In this document: in pieces, positions 1 to 7,010 of the stretch
How positions within the stretch are numbered: position 1 is the first letter of the stretch
How the letters are laid out: every line of letters starts with the position of its first letter
DNA from: Burkholderiaceae bacterium
GTDB lineage: Bacteria; Pseudomonadota; Gammaproteobacteria; Burkholderiales; Burkholderiaceae_C
Length of the DNA stretch: 14,504 nucleotides
Reading direction: 5' to 3'
Assembly: GCA_025458585.1 (NCBI GenBank)
Contig: JALOSD010000085.1
Span: forward strand, 1-14,504
The notes under the pieces: model-generated
What the model saw: only the letters and a program-made list of their open reading frames with translations
The model's database searches: none
What the model was told of the DNA's origin: nothing
Program-made: the position numbers and the translations under genes

Positions 1-371
1 GCATCGTGCGGCACCGCGAACGGCTGCAGCTCGAGCGCGCCGACGGCGATCGGCTCGCCGTCGCGCGCCGTGCGCAGCGTCGGCGGCGGCTCGTCGTCGT
101 CGAGCGAGGCCCAGGTGCCGGCGCTCGTCCACAGCGGCGTGCCGTGGCGCCGCGCCAGCGTGCGCGCGCAGCCGACGTGGTCGCCGTGCTCGTGCGTCAC
201 GAACACGGCGGCGATCGAGCGCACGTCGACACCGCGCCGCGCGAGGCGCAGCGTGAGTTCGCGCAGCGAGAAACCGCAGTCGACGAGCACGCGCGTCGGC
301 TTGTCGCGGTCGCCGGCCTCGATCAGCGTCGCGTTACCGCTGCTGCCGCTGCCGAGGCTGCAGAAGCGCAT
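1..371 (-). CDS. MBL-fold metallohydrolase, YycJ/WalJ-like (3' end outside window)
   Basis: This is the N-terminal part (about 123 residues) of a metallo-beta-lactamase-fold hydrolase; the C-terminus lies beyond the window edge. The protein opens with MRFCSLGSGSSGNATLIEAG, the typical first strand and loop of the YycJ/WalJ/VicX subgroup. The metal-binding motif T-H-E-H-G-D-H sits at residues 59-65 and should bind two metal ions. Family members are cytoplasmic hydrolases, some with reported nuclease or phosphodiesterase activity; the substrate here cannot be told. The ATG at 371 is chosen because it lies directly before the conserved first strand. No clear Shine-Dalgarno sequence precedes it. 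It starts 19 bases after the bamC stop on the same strand, so it is probably the last visible member of the dapA-bamC transcription unit. The fold call is secure, the precise function is not. Confidence 0.85.
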   Translation of the reverse strand, partial: MRFCSLGSGSSGNATLIEAGDRDKPTRVLVDCGFSLRELTLRLARRGVDVRSIAAVFVTHEHGDHVGCARTLARRHGTPLWTSAGTWASLDDDEPPPTLRTARDGEPIAVGALELQPFAVPHD

Positions 372-390
372 CGCGCGCGGCGGGACGGGG

Positions 391-1551
391 CTACTTGAGA
401 TCGGCGACGAGCACCGAGACGATGCGCTGGCCGACCTCGCTCGCCTCCGGCGCACCGCGGGCGTCGAGGACCGAGACGATCGTCCTGTCGTCGCCGTCGC
501 CCTTGACGGCGATGCGGTAGCGCGTCGGCGGCGGCGGCGTCGGCGTGATGCCGAACATGCGGTTGACGAGCCCCGGCTGCGCCTTGGCCTCGGCCTCCGG
601 GGTGATGTAGCGCACGAAGTAGACGCCGCTCGCGCGATCGCGGTCCTCGACCGTGAAGCCGGTGCGGTCGAGCGCGACGCCGACGCGCCGCCACGCGCGG
701 TCGAAGTTCTCGTCGACCTGCAGCGCGGCGCCGGGCTGGTCCGCCAGCGCTCGCGCGCGAGGTGGCCGCTCGGGCGCCTGCGCGACCGCCGTGCGTGCCT
801 CGGTGGGCGGCGTGCCGAGCGCGGTCATCAGGCGCGCGAGCTGGTCGGCCTCGAGCTGCGGGTCGCTCGGTCTGCCGGTCCAGCGCGTGTCGGTGCGGTC
901 CTGGGTCACGAAGACCTCGATCAGGCCGCGATGGGTGATGTAGACCTCGCTGCCGGTGGCGGTGCGCTCGATGCGGGTGCGGAACTTGTCGCGCTCGCCG
1001 GTCGAGTAGAACGTGTCGAGCGCGCGGCCGATCGTGTCGCGGATGATGCCGCCGGGGATCCTGGCCCGGTTCTCGGCCCAGTCGGTTTCCATCAGCCCGG
1101 CTTCGGCGTTCTCGTAGGCGATGACGAAGCCGCGCGTCTCCCAGAACGTGCGGATCTTCGGCCACAGCTCCTCGGGTGTCATCGACGTGACGAGCCAGCG
1201 CTGGTCGCCCTCGCGCTCGACGCGCATCGGGCCGGCGTCGACGACGGCGACGTTGAAGTGGCCGGCGCCGGCGGTCGGGGCCGGCGTGGCCGCCGGCGCC
1301 GTTGCCGCGCCGGCGCCCTGGTACGTCGTCGCGCTGATCGTGCCGGCCTGCGGCGTGAAGCGCGCTTCGCGCTGCAGTTGCGTCAGGTCGGGCGGCACTT
1401 CCAGCGGCGAGGTCTTCGAAGCCTTGCTGCGGTAGTCGACGGTGTCGCCCGTCAGGTCGGTCGTCGAGCAGGCGGCAAGCGCCGCCGCGGCGACGGCGAT
1501 GGCCAGCGCGCGCGCGAGTCGGGGGGAACGAAGGGCAGTGGTCTCGGGCAT
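391..1551 (-). CDS. bamC: Outer membrane protein assembly factor BamC (NlpB/DapX-like lipoprotein)
   Basis: 386-residue lipoprotein. The first 27 residues form a signal peptide (basic start, then alanine/leucine-rich core) ending in the lipobox L-A-A-C, with Cys28 the predicted lipidated residue. The mature N-terminus contains D-Y-R-S-K followed by P-L-E-V-P-P-D-L-T, the conserved extended region of BamC that docks on BamD. A proline/alanine-rich linker leads to two helix-grip domains (roughly residues 105-225 and 260-386). BamC is an accessory component of the BAM complex that inserts beta-barrel proteins into the outer membrane. It lies 68 bases downstream of dapA, the same order as dapA-dapX in E. 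coli, which supports the call. An in-frame GTG at 1623 overlaps the dapA stop (GTGA), but the ATG at 1551 gives a normal lipoprotein leader and is preferred. Confidence 0.9.
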   Translation of the reverse strand: MPETTALRSPRLARALAIAVAAAALAACSTTDLTGDTVDYRSKASKTSPLEVPPDLTQLQREARFTPQAGTISATTYQGAGAATAPAATPAPTAGAGHFNVAVVDAGPMRVEREGDQRWLVTSMTPEELWPKIRTFWETRGFVIAYENAEAGLMETDWAENRARIPGGIIRDTIGRALDTFYSTGERDKFRTRIERTATGSEVYITHRGLIEVFVTQDRTDTRWTGRPSDPQLEADQLARLMTALGTPPTEARTAVAQAPERPPRARALADQPGAALQVDENFDRAWRRVGVALDRTGFTVEDRDRASGVYFVRYITPEAEAKAQPGLVNRMFGITPTPPPPTRYRIAVKGDGDDRTIVSVLDARGAPEASEVGQRIVSVLVADLK

Positions 1552-1619
1552 CGGAGCGGGCGCGGCCACTCTCGTGGCCTCGGAAGGGGCCGGCGACGCG
1601 GGGCCGCGCGGCGGGGTCG

Positions 1620-2501
1620 TCACAGCAGGCCGGCGTCGCGCAGCGCGCGCTCGAGCGCCGGCTGCGCGCCGTCGCTCAGCGCCACCAGCGGCAGGCGCAG
1701 CGCGCCGCCGCAGCGGCCGAGCCGCGCCAGCGCCCACTTGACGGGAATCGGGTTCGGCTCGACGAACAGCTGCTTGTGCAGCGGCAGCAGACGCAGGTGG
1801 ATCTCGGTGGCGGCACGTGCGTCGCCGGCGATCGCAGCGCGGCACAGCTCGGCCATCGCGCGCGGCGCGACGTTGGCGGTGACGCTGACGTTGCCGTGGC
1901 CGCCGAGCAGCATCAGCGCGACTGCGGTCGGGTCGTCGCCCGAATAGACGGCGAAGCCCTTCGGCGCCTCGCGGATCAGCCACGCGGCGCGCGCGATGTC
2001 GCCCGTGGCTTCCTTGATGCCGACGATGCCCGGCACCTGCGCGAGGCGCAGCACGGTGTCGTGCTGCAGGTCGGCCACCGTGCGGCCGGGCACGTTGTAG
2101 AGCACCACCGGCAGGTCGACCGCCTCGGCGATCGCGCGGAAGTGGCGGTAGATGCCTTCCTGCGTCGGTTTGTTGTAGTACGGCACGACCTGCAGCGTGC
2201 AGTCGGCGCCGACCTTGCGCGCAAAGCGGGTCAGCTCGATCGCCTCGGCCGTGGAGTTGGCGCCGGCGCCGGCCATGATCGGCACGCGCTTGCTGGCGTG
2301 CTCGACGGCGACGCGGATCACCTCGCAGTGCTCCTCGACCGACAGCGTCGGCGACTCGCCGGTGGTGCCGACGACGCCGATGCACGCGGTGCCCTCGGCG
2401 ACGTGCCAGTCGATCAGGCGCCGCAGCCCGTCGTAGTCGACGCTGCCGTCGTCGTGCATCGGCGTGACGAGCGCGACGATGCTGCCGGTGATCGGGTTCA
2501 T
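1620..2501 (-). CDS. dapA: 4-hydroxy-tetrahydrodipicolinate synthase
   Basis: 293 residues, the normal length for DapA, a TIM-barrel class I aldolase. It condenses pyruvate with aspartate-4-semialdehyde in the first committed step of the diaminopimelate/lysine pathway in the cytoplasm. The Schiff-base lysine is Lys163 in G-I-K-E-A-T-G-D. The catalytic triad is visible as Thr46/Thr47 (V-G-T-T-G-E-S), Tyr109 (P-Y-Y-N-K-P) and Tyr135 (L-Y-N-V-P-G-R-T). Arg140, at the entrance of the site, binds the aldehyde substrate's carboxylate. The ATG at 2501 is preceded by GAGGA with a 6-base spacer, a good ribosome binding site. A strong hairpin lies between the upstream methyltransferase and dapA, so dapA-bamC may have its own promoter, although no convincing hexamers were found. 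Confidence 0.97.
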   Translation of the reverse strand: MNPITGSIVALVTPMHDDGSVDYDGLRRLIDWHVAEGTACIGVVGTTGESPTLSVEEHCEVIRVAVEHASKRVPIMAGAGANSTAEAIELTRFARKVGADCTLQVVPYYNKPTQEGIYRHFRAIAEAVDLPVVLYNVPGRTVADLQHDTVLRLAQVPGIVGIKEATGDIARAAWLIREAPKGFAVYSGDDPTAVALMLLGGHGNVSVTANVAPRAMAELCRAAIAGDARAATEIHLRLLPLHKQLFVEPNPIPVKWALARLGRCGGALRLPLVALSDGAQPALERALRDAGLL

Positions 2502-2529
2502 GCTGGATCCTCGAAGAGGCCCGAGTTTA

Positions 2530-2557
2530 CCCGCCCGGGTCGGCGGGCCCGGGCGGG
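2530..2557 (-). terminator. Perfect 10-bp hairpin between methyltransferase and dapA
   Basis: Arms cccgcccggg (2530-2539) and cccgggcggg (2548-2557) are perfect reverse complements around an 8-base loop. The element sits 7 bases after the methyltransferase stop and 28 bases before the dapA ATG. No T-tract follows on the minus strand (gtaaact), so it is not a textbook intrinsic terminator. It could attenuate transcription into dapA or protect the 3' end of the upstream mRNA. Confidence 0.45.
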
Positions 2558-2564
2558 CGCCGGG

Positions 2565-3116
2565 CTACAGGCGGTAGCGCGCCGGCACCGCAGCAGCGGC
2601 GTGTTCGCGCACGGCGGCGATGCGCTGCACCAGGCGCGGCGGCGGCTCGACGAAGCCGTCCTCGTACGCCACCACGCGCAGACCCGCGACGGCGCGCAGC
2701 AGTTCCCCGGGCCGCAGCAGGAAGTCGGGGTTCGACGGCCGGCCGATCGTCTCGTGGCCGGCCGCGAAGGTCTCGTAGAGCAGCACGCCGCCGTCGGCGA
2801 CGCTGGCGACGATCGTCTCCAGCAGCGGCCGCCAGAGGTAGTTCGTGACGACGACGGCGTCGAAGGTCTCGCCGGGCAGCGGCCACGGCCCCGCCTCGAG
2901 GTCGGCGACGACGACGCGCGCGACCGCGCGCAGCGGCTCGACGGCGGCGGCGTCGCGGTCGACGGCGGTGACGACACCGCCGCGCCCGGCGAACCAGCGC
3001 ACGTGGCGCCCGCCGCCGCAGGCCACGTCGAGCACGCGCGCGCCGGCAGGCACGAGCTCGCTCCAGCGCCGCACCCAAGGCGAAACAGCATCGTGAAGGC
3101 CCGAGCCCGCGTGCAT
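2565..3116 (-). CDS. Class I SAM-dependent methyltransferase
   Basis: 183 residues with a Rossmann-type methyltransferase core. Motif I is V-L-D-V-A-C-G-G-G-R-H (about residues 29-39), which binds S-adenosylmethionine. An acidic residue ends strand 2 in V-T-A-V-D-R-D, motif II/III follows as V-V-V-A-D-L-E-A, and motif IV as F-D-A-V-V-V-T-N-Y-L. These features fit the methyltransferase type 11/12/25 (TehB/UbiE-like) superfamily; the methylated substrate cannot be inferred. The ATG at 3116 is chosen because it forms an ATGA overlap with the stop of the frame-restored MFS gene. The open frame could extend to 3215, but the extra residues read as arginine/glycine-rich shadow sequence. It is probably cotranscribed with and translationally coupled to the MFS transporter upstream, which suggests a shared small-molecule substrate, though this is only inference. 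Confidence 0.88.
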   Translation of the reverse strand: MHAGSGLHDAVSPWVRRWSELVPAGARVLDVACGGGRHVRWFAGRGGVVTAVDRDAAAVEPLRAVARVVVADLEAGPWPLPGETFDAVVVTNYLWRPLLETIVASVADGGVLLYETFAAGHETIGRPSNPDFLLRPGELLRAVAGLRVVAYEDGFVEPPPRLVQRIAAVREHAAAAVPARYRL

Positions 3117-3153
3117 CAGAAGCAGGACCAGAGGAAATCCGACAGGTCGCGCA

Positions 3154-4362
3154 TCAGGTCCGGCCGCAGGTAGGCGGCGAACACCGCGGCCAGAACGGCG
3201 AGCGCCGCGACCCACACCACACGACGTCGTAGCTGCCGGTGCGGTCGTAGAGCAGGCCGCCGAGCCACACGCCGAGGAACGAGCCGATCTGGTGGCTGAG
3301 GAACACGAAGCCGCCGAGCATCGACAGGTACTGCACGCCGAAGATCTGCGCCACCACCGCGTTCGTCGGCGGCACGGTCGACAGCCACAGCAGCCCCATC
3401 ACGGCCGAGAACACGTAGACGCTCGCCGGCGAGAGCGGCAGCGCAAGGAAGACGACGATCGCCACCGAGCGCAGCGCGTAGATCGCGGCGAGGATGTGGC
3501 GCTTGGCGAACTGCTGCCCGAGCACGCCGGCGGCGTAGGTGCCGAACACGTTGAACAGGCCGATGAGCGCGAGCGCGACGGTGGCCACCTGCGGCGTCAT
3601 GCCCTGGTCCTTGAGGTAGCTCGGCAGGTGCACGCCGATGAACACGACCTGGAAGCCGCAGACGAAGTAACCCGCCATCAGCAGCCGGAAGCTCGGGTAC
3701 GCGAAGGCCTCGCGCACCGCGGCGCCGATGGTCTGCGTCGGGCCGGCGTGCGCCGGCACCTTCGGCTCGCGCAGGCCGAGGGCCAGCGGCGCGATCGCGA
3801 GCGCCGCGCAGCCGAGGATGAACAGCGCGTTCTGCCAGCCGAAGCTGCCGATCAGCCAGTTCTCGACCGGCACCATCAGGAACTGGCCGAACGAGCCCGC
3901 GGCGGCTGCCACGCCCATCGCCCACGAGCGCTTCGCGGGGTCCACCTGGCGGCCGATCACGCCGTAGATCACGGCGTACGTCGTGCCCGCCTGCGCCATG
4001 CCGATCAGCAGGCCGGCGCTGCCGGTGAACGCGAGCCCCGACGTCGCGAGCCCCATCAGCACGAGGCCGATCGCGTACAGCACGCTGCCCACGACGAGCA
4101 CGCGAAACACGCCGAAGCGGTCGGCGAGCATGCCGGCCAACGGCGCGGCCAGGCCCCAGGCGAGGTTTTGCACCGCGAGCGCGAACGCGAAGGTCTCGCG
4201 CGTCCAGCCGCGCTCCATCGTGATCGGCTGCAGCCACAGCCCGAAGCCGTGGCGGATGCCCATGCTCAGCGTGACGATGGCGGCGCCGCACAGCAGCACC
4301 TGCGTCATCGACAGGCGCGGCACGGTTGCGGCTGGCGCAGCCGCGGTCGGGATCGAACTCAT
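3154..4362 (-). CDS. MFS transporter, frameshifted near the C-terminus
   Basis: As sequenced this encodes 402 residues of a 12-helix major facilitator. It carries the loop 2-3 signature (G-M-L-A-D-R-F-G) after helix 2 and hydrophobic helices throughout, and resembles the arabinose-efflux/oxalate-formate-antiporter-like permeases. The substrate is unknown; it acts in the inner membrane. After Y-D-V-V-W (Trp382) the frame runs into a non-hydrophobic cysteine/arginine/proline-rich tail of 20 residues. In the frame shifted by two bases the sequence continues as W-V-A-A-L-A-V-L-A-A-V-F-A-A-Y, a proper twelfth helix, and ends at a TGA at 3116-3118 that overlaps the methyltransferase ATG. The break lies in a GTGTG-GTGTG repeat (3211-3222). 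Repaired, the gene would span 3116-4362 and encode 414 residues. It diverges from parE. No Shine-Dalgarno is seen; GACAAT lies 6 bases before the ATG. Confidence 0.85.
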   Translation of the reverse strand: MSSIPTAAAPAATVPRLSMTQVLLCGAAIVTLSMGIRHGFGLWLQPITMERGWTRETFAFALAVQNLAWGLAAPLAGMLADRFGVFRVLVVGSVLYAIGLVLMGLATSGLAFTGSAGLLIGMAQAGTTYAVIYGVIGRQVDPAKRSWAMGVAAAAGSFGQFLMVPVENWLIGSFGWQNALFILGCAALAIAPLALGLREPKVPAHAGPTQTIGAAVREAFAYPSFRLLMAGYFVCGFQVVFIGVHLPSYLKDQGMTPQVATVALALIGLFNVFGTYAAGVLGQQFAKRHILAAIYALRSVAIVVFLALPLSPASVYVFSAVMGLLWLSTVPPTNAVVAQIFGVQYLSMLGGFVFLSHQIGSFLGVWLGGLLYDRTGSYDVVWCGSRRSPFWPRCSPPTCGRT

Positions 4363-4437
4363 GCGCGGATTGTCCCGAAATCGCTCGCCGCTTGCCGGGC
4401 GCGGGCGCCGCGGCGCGCGTTCCTAGAATCGCGCGCC
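4363..4437. promoter_or_regulatory. Divergent MFS/parE promoter region with -10 elements close to both ATGs
   Basis: The 75 bases between the divergent MFS and parE starts contain TAGAAT (4424-4429, plus strand), a five-of-six match to the sigma70 -10 consensus, 8 bases before the parE ATG. On the minus strand GACAAT (4374-4369) lies 6 bases before the MFS ATG. Neither gene has a Shine-Dalgarno sequence. With initiation 6-8 bases after the -10, both transcripts would start at or next to the ATG, i.e. be leaderless. No good -35 was found at 16-18 bases for either. Confidence 0.5.
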
Positions 4438-6411
4438 ATGCCGACCAGCAAGATCCCCCGCTACGAAGAAGCCTCGATCCGCGTGCTCAAGGGCCTCGAG
4501 CCCGTCAAGCAGCGCCCGGGCATGTACACGCGCACCGATAACCCGCTGCACGTCGTGCAGGAGGTGATCGACAACGCCGCCGACGAGGCGCTCGCCGGTT
4601 TCGGCAAGCGCATCGGCGTGACGCTGCACGCCGACGGCTCCGTGAGCGTCGACGACGACGGGCGCGGCATCCCGTTCGGCCTGCATCCCGAGGAGGGCGT
4701 GCCGGTGGTCGAGATCGTGTTCACGCGCCTGCACGCCGGCGGCAAGTTCGACAAGGGCGCCGGCGGCGCCTACAGCTTCTCCGGCGGTCTGCACGGCGTG
4801 GGCGTCAGCGTGACGAACGCACTGGCGAAGAAGCTGCAGGTCACGGTGTGGCGCGACGGCGAGGTGGCGACGATCGGCTTTGCCGGTGGCGACGTCGCGC
4901 AGCCGCTCGAACGGCGCAAGGCCGCAGCCGGCGAGCGCCGGCACGGCACGCAGGTGCGCGTGTGGCCTGACGCGAAGTACTTCGACGGCGTCGAGCTGCC
5001 GCGCCACGAGCTCGTGCACCTGCTGCGCAGCAAGGCGGTGCTGATGCCCGGCGTCAGCGTGACGCTGACGCACGAGAAGTCGGGCGAGACCCAGGCCTGG
5101 CTCTACAAGGGCGGCCTGCGCGACTACCTGCTGCAGTCGCTGCCAGCCGAGCCGCTGATCCCGCTGTTCGAGGGCGAGCACTACGCCGGCGAGGGCGAGA
5201 CCGAGAACTTCGCCGAAGGCGAGGGCGCGGCGTGGTGCGTCGCGTTCACCGACGAGGGCGCGGTGCTCCGCGAGAGCTACGTCAACCTCATCCCCACGGT
5301 AGCCGGCGGCACGCACGAGGCGGGGCTGAAGGAGGGGCTGTTCGCGGCGGTCAAGGGCTTCATCGAGATGCACGCGCTGCTGCCCAAGGGCGTCAAGCTG
5401 ATGAGCGACGACGTCTTCTCGCGCGCCAGCTTCGTGCTGTCGGCCAAGGTGCTCGACCCGCAGTTCCAGGGCCAGATCAAGGAGCGCCTGAACAGCCGCG
5501 ACGCGCTGCGGCTGGTCGCGGGCTACGTCCGGCCGGCGCTCGAGCTGTGGCTGAACCAGCATGTGGAGATCGGCAAGAAGCTCGCCGAGCTCGTGATCCG
5601 CCAGGCCCAGGTGCGCCAGCGCGCGGCGCAGAAGGTCGAGAAGCGCAAGGGCTCGGGCGTGGCGGTGCTGCCGGGCAAGCTCACCGACTGCGAAAGCCGC
5701 GACCTGAGCCGCAACGAGGTCTTCCTCGTCGAAGGCGACAGCGCCGGCGGCAGCGCCAAGATGGGGCGCGACAAGGAGACGCAGGCCGTCCTGCCGCTGC
5801 GCGGCAAGGTGCTCAACAGCTGGGAGGTCGAGCGCGACCGCTTGTTCGCCAACAACGAGATCCACGACATCGCGGTGGCGATCGGCGTCGACCCGCACGG
5901 GCCCGCCGACACGCCCGACCTGAGCGGGCTTCGCTACGGCAAGGTGTGCATCCTGTCCGACGCCGACGTCGACGGCTCGCACATCCAGGTGCTGCTGCTG
6001 ACGCTGTTCTTGCGCCACTTCCCGAAGCTGATCGAGCACGGCCATGTCCACGTCGCGCGCCCGCCGCTGTACCGCGTCGACGCGCCGGCGCGCGGAAAGA
6101 AGCCCGCGGCCAAGCTCTATGCGCTCGACGACGGCGAACTCGACGCCGCGCTCGACAAGCTGCGCAAGGAAGGCGCGCGCGAGGGCTCGTGGACGATAAG
6201 CCGCTTCAAGGGCCTGGGCGAGATGAACGCCGAGCAGCTGTGGGAGACAACGCTGAACCCCGACACGCGCCGGCTGCTGCCGGTGAGCTTCGCCGCGCTC
6301 GGCTTCGACGCCACGGTGGCGTCGCTGAACAAGCTGATGGGCAAGGGCGAGGCGGCGGCGCGGCGCGAGCTGATGGAGCTGCGCGGCGACGCGGTCGACG
6401 TCGATGTCTGA
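4438..6411 (+). CDS. parE: DNA topoisomerase IV subunit B
   Basis: 657 residues, a normal ParE length without the extra GyrB insertion. The GHKL ATPase domain shows the E42-V-I-D-N46-A-A-D49 motif that binds Mg-ATP, D-D-D-G-R-G-I-P (about 72-79) and the glycine loop F-S-G-G-L-H-G-V-G-V-S (about 113-123). The transducer domain follows. The TOPRIM domain has V-E-G-D-S-A-G-G with Glu432 and the D508-A-D-V-D512 metal site. The C-terminus carries the family's S-R-F-K-G-L-G-E-M motif and the following W-E-T-T-L-N-P. With ParC it decatenates daughter chromosomes. The start chosen is the ATG at 4438, which yields the usual ParE N-terminus; longer in-frame extension would run antisense through the MFS gene. 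It overlaps the acetyltransferase by 8 bases. parC is not adjacent but starts 7.7 kb downstream. Confidence 0.97.
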   Translation: MPTSKIPRYEEASIRVLKGLEPVKQRPGMYTRTDNPLHVVQEVIDNAADEALAGFGKRIGVTLHADGSVSVDDDGRGIPFGLHPEEGVPVVEIVFTRLHAGGKFDKGAGGAYSFSGGLHGVGVSVTNALAKKLQVTVWRDGEVATIGFAGGDVAQPLERRKAAAGERRHGTQVRVWPDAKYFDGVELPRHELVHLLRSKAVLMPGVSVTLTHEKSGETQAWLYKGGLRDYLLQSLPAEPLIPLFEGEHYAGEGETENFAEGEGAAWCVAFTDEGAVLRESYVNLIPTVAGGTHEAGLKEGLFAAVKGFIEMHALLPKGVKLMSDDVFSRASFVLSAKVLDPQFQGQIKERLNSRDALRLVAGYVRPALELWLNQHVEIGKKLAELVIRQAQVRQRAAQKVEKRKGSGVAVLPGKLTDCESRDLSRNEVFLVEGDSAGGSAKMGRDKETQAVLPLRGKVLNSWEVERDRLFANNEIHDIAVAIGVDPHGPADTPDLSGLRYGKVCILSDADVDGSHIQVLLLTLFLRHFPKLIEHGHVHVARPPLYRVDAPARGKKPAAKLYALDDGELDAALDKLRKEGAREGSWTISRFKGLGEMNAEQLWETTLNPDTRRLLPVSFAALGFDATVASLNKLMGKGEAAARRELMELRGDAVDVDV

Positions 6412-6940
6412 CGCGCCGCTGCGCATTCGGCTGCGGCCGACGATGCTGTCGGACCTCGACTTCGTGCACCAGGTCGAGACCGACAGCCGCAACCTGCCGT
6501 TCATCACGCCGTGGGAGCGCACGCAGCACGAGGGCGCGGTGCGCTTCCCGGACTTTCGGCACTTCGTCGTCGAGGCGGGCGCCGAGTACCGGCAAGCCGG
6601 CTTCGTGATCCTGCAGGGCTGCCGCAACCGGCACCGCTCGGTCGAGCTCAAGCGCCTCGTGCTGCAGCCCAAGGGCCAGGGCTACGGGCGTGCTTGCGTG
6701 CGGCTGCTCAAGCGCATGGCGTTCCGCGACCTGCACGCGCACCGCTTCTGGCTCGACGTCAAGAGCCTGAACCAGCGCGCGCTCGCGCTGTACCGCAGCG
6801 AGGGTTTCGTCGAGGAGGGGCGGCTGCGCGAGAGCGTGCGCGTGTCGTCGGACCTCGCCGACGGCTACGACACGCTCGTCGTGATGAGCATGCTCGACCG
6901 CGAGTACGAGGCGCGCGTCGCGCTCGGCGACGAGGGTTGA
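6404..6940 (+). CDS. GNAT family N-acetyltransferase (RimJ/RimL-like)
   Basis: 178 residues spanning a complete GNAT fold. Motif A is L-K-R-L-V-L-Q-P-K-G-Q-G-Y-G-R-A (about 82-97); its Q-P-K-G-Q-G-Y-G loop binds the acetyl-CoA pyrophosphate. Motif B follows as H-R-F-W-L-D-V-K-S-L-N-Q-R-A-L-A-L-Y-R-S with a downstream E-G-F-V-E-E-G, typical for RimJ/RimL-like members. Substrates could be a protein N-terminus, amino acid or small amine; the sequence does not say which. The ATG at 6404 lies 8 bases inside the end of parE (shared sequence atgtctga), so translation is probably coupled to parE. It may be an old neighbour of the parE-parC locus that was retained when other genes came in; that is inference. 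Confidence 0.88.
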   Translation: MSDAPLRIRLRPTMLSDLDFVHQVETDSRNLPFITPWERTQHEGAVRFPDFRHFVVEAGAEYRQAGFVILQGCRNRHRSVELKRLVLQPKGQGYGRACVRLLKRMAFRDLHAHRFWLDVKSLNQRALALYRSEGFVEEGRLRESVRVSSDLADGYDTLVVMSMLDREYEARVALGDEG

Positions 6941-6945
6941 CGAGC

Positions 6946-6971
6946 ATCGCGCGCGCGGCGCGGCGCGCGAT
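6946..6971. repeat. 9-bp inverted repeat after the acetyltransferase
   Basis: Arms atcgcgcgc (6946-6954) and gcgcgcgat (6963-6971) are perfect reverse complements around an 8-base GC loop, starting 6 bases after the acetyltransferase stop and ending 39 bases before the acyl-CoA ligase start. No T-run follows, so it may be a factor-dependent or weak terminator. Low-complexity GC sequence makes chance pairing possible. Confidence 0.35.
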
Positions 6972-7010
6972 CATCGCGGCGCGAACACGCCCACGCGAGG
7001 AGACGCCCCG

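Noticed and set aside
1776..3173. A 465-codon plus-strand open frame across dapA and the methyltransferase
   Set aside because: Composition is that of an antisense shadow, while the minus strand encodes textbook DapA with all catalytic residues.
2565..3215. Longer methyltransferase start at 3215
   Set aside because: The added 33 residues are arginine/glycine/proline-rich translation of the MFS 3' end; the ATG at 3116 fits the ATGA overlap and the domain start.
3292..4437. A long upstream in-frame extension of parE that would make it over 1000 residues
   Set aside because: The extension is antisense to the MFS transporter and reads as histidine/arginine/alanine-rich shadow sequence; the canonical ParE N-terminus begins at the ATG at 4438.
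4423..6672. A 749-codon open frame on the minus strand opposite parE
   Set aside because: It is the antisense shadow of parE in GC-rich DNA, has low-complexity arginine/alanine/leucine/histidine composition and no recognisable domain.
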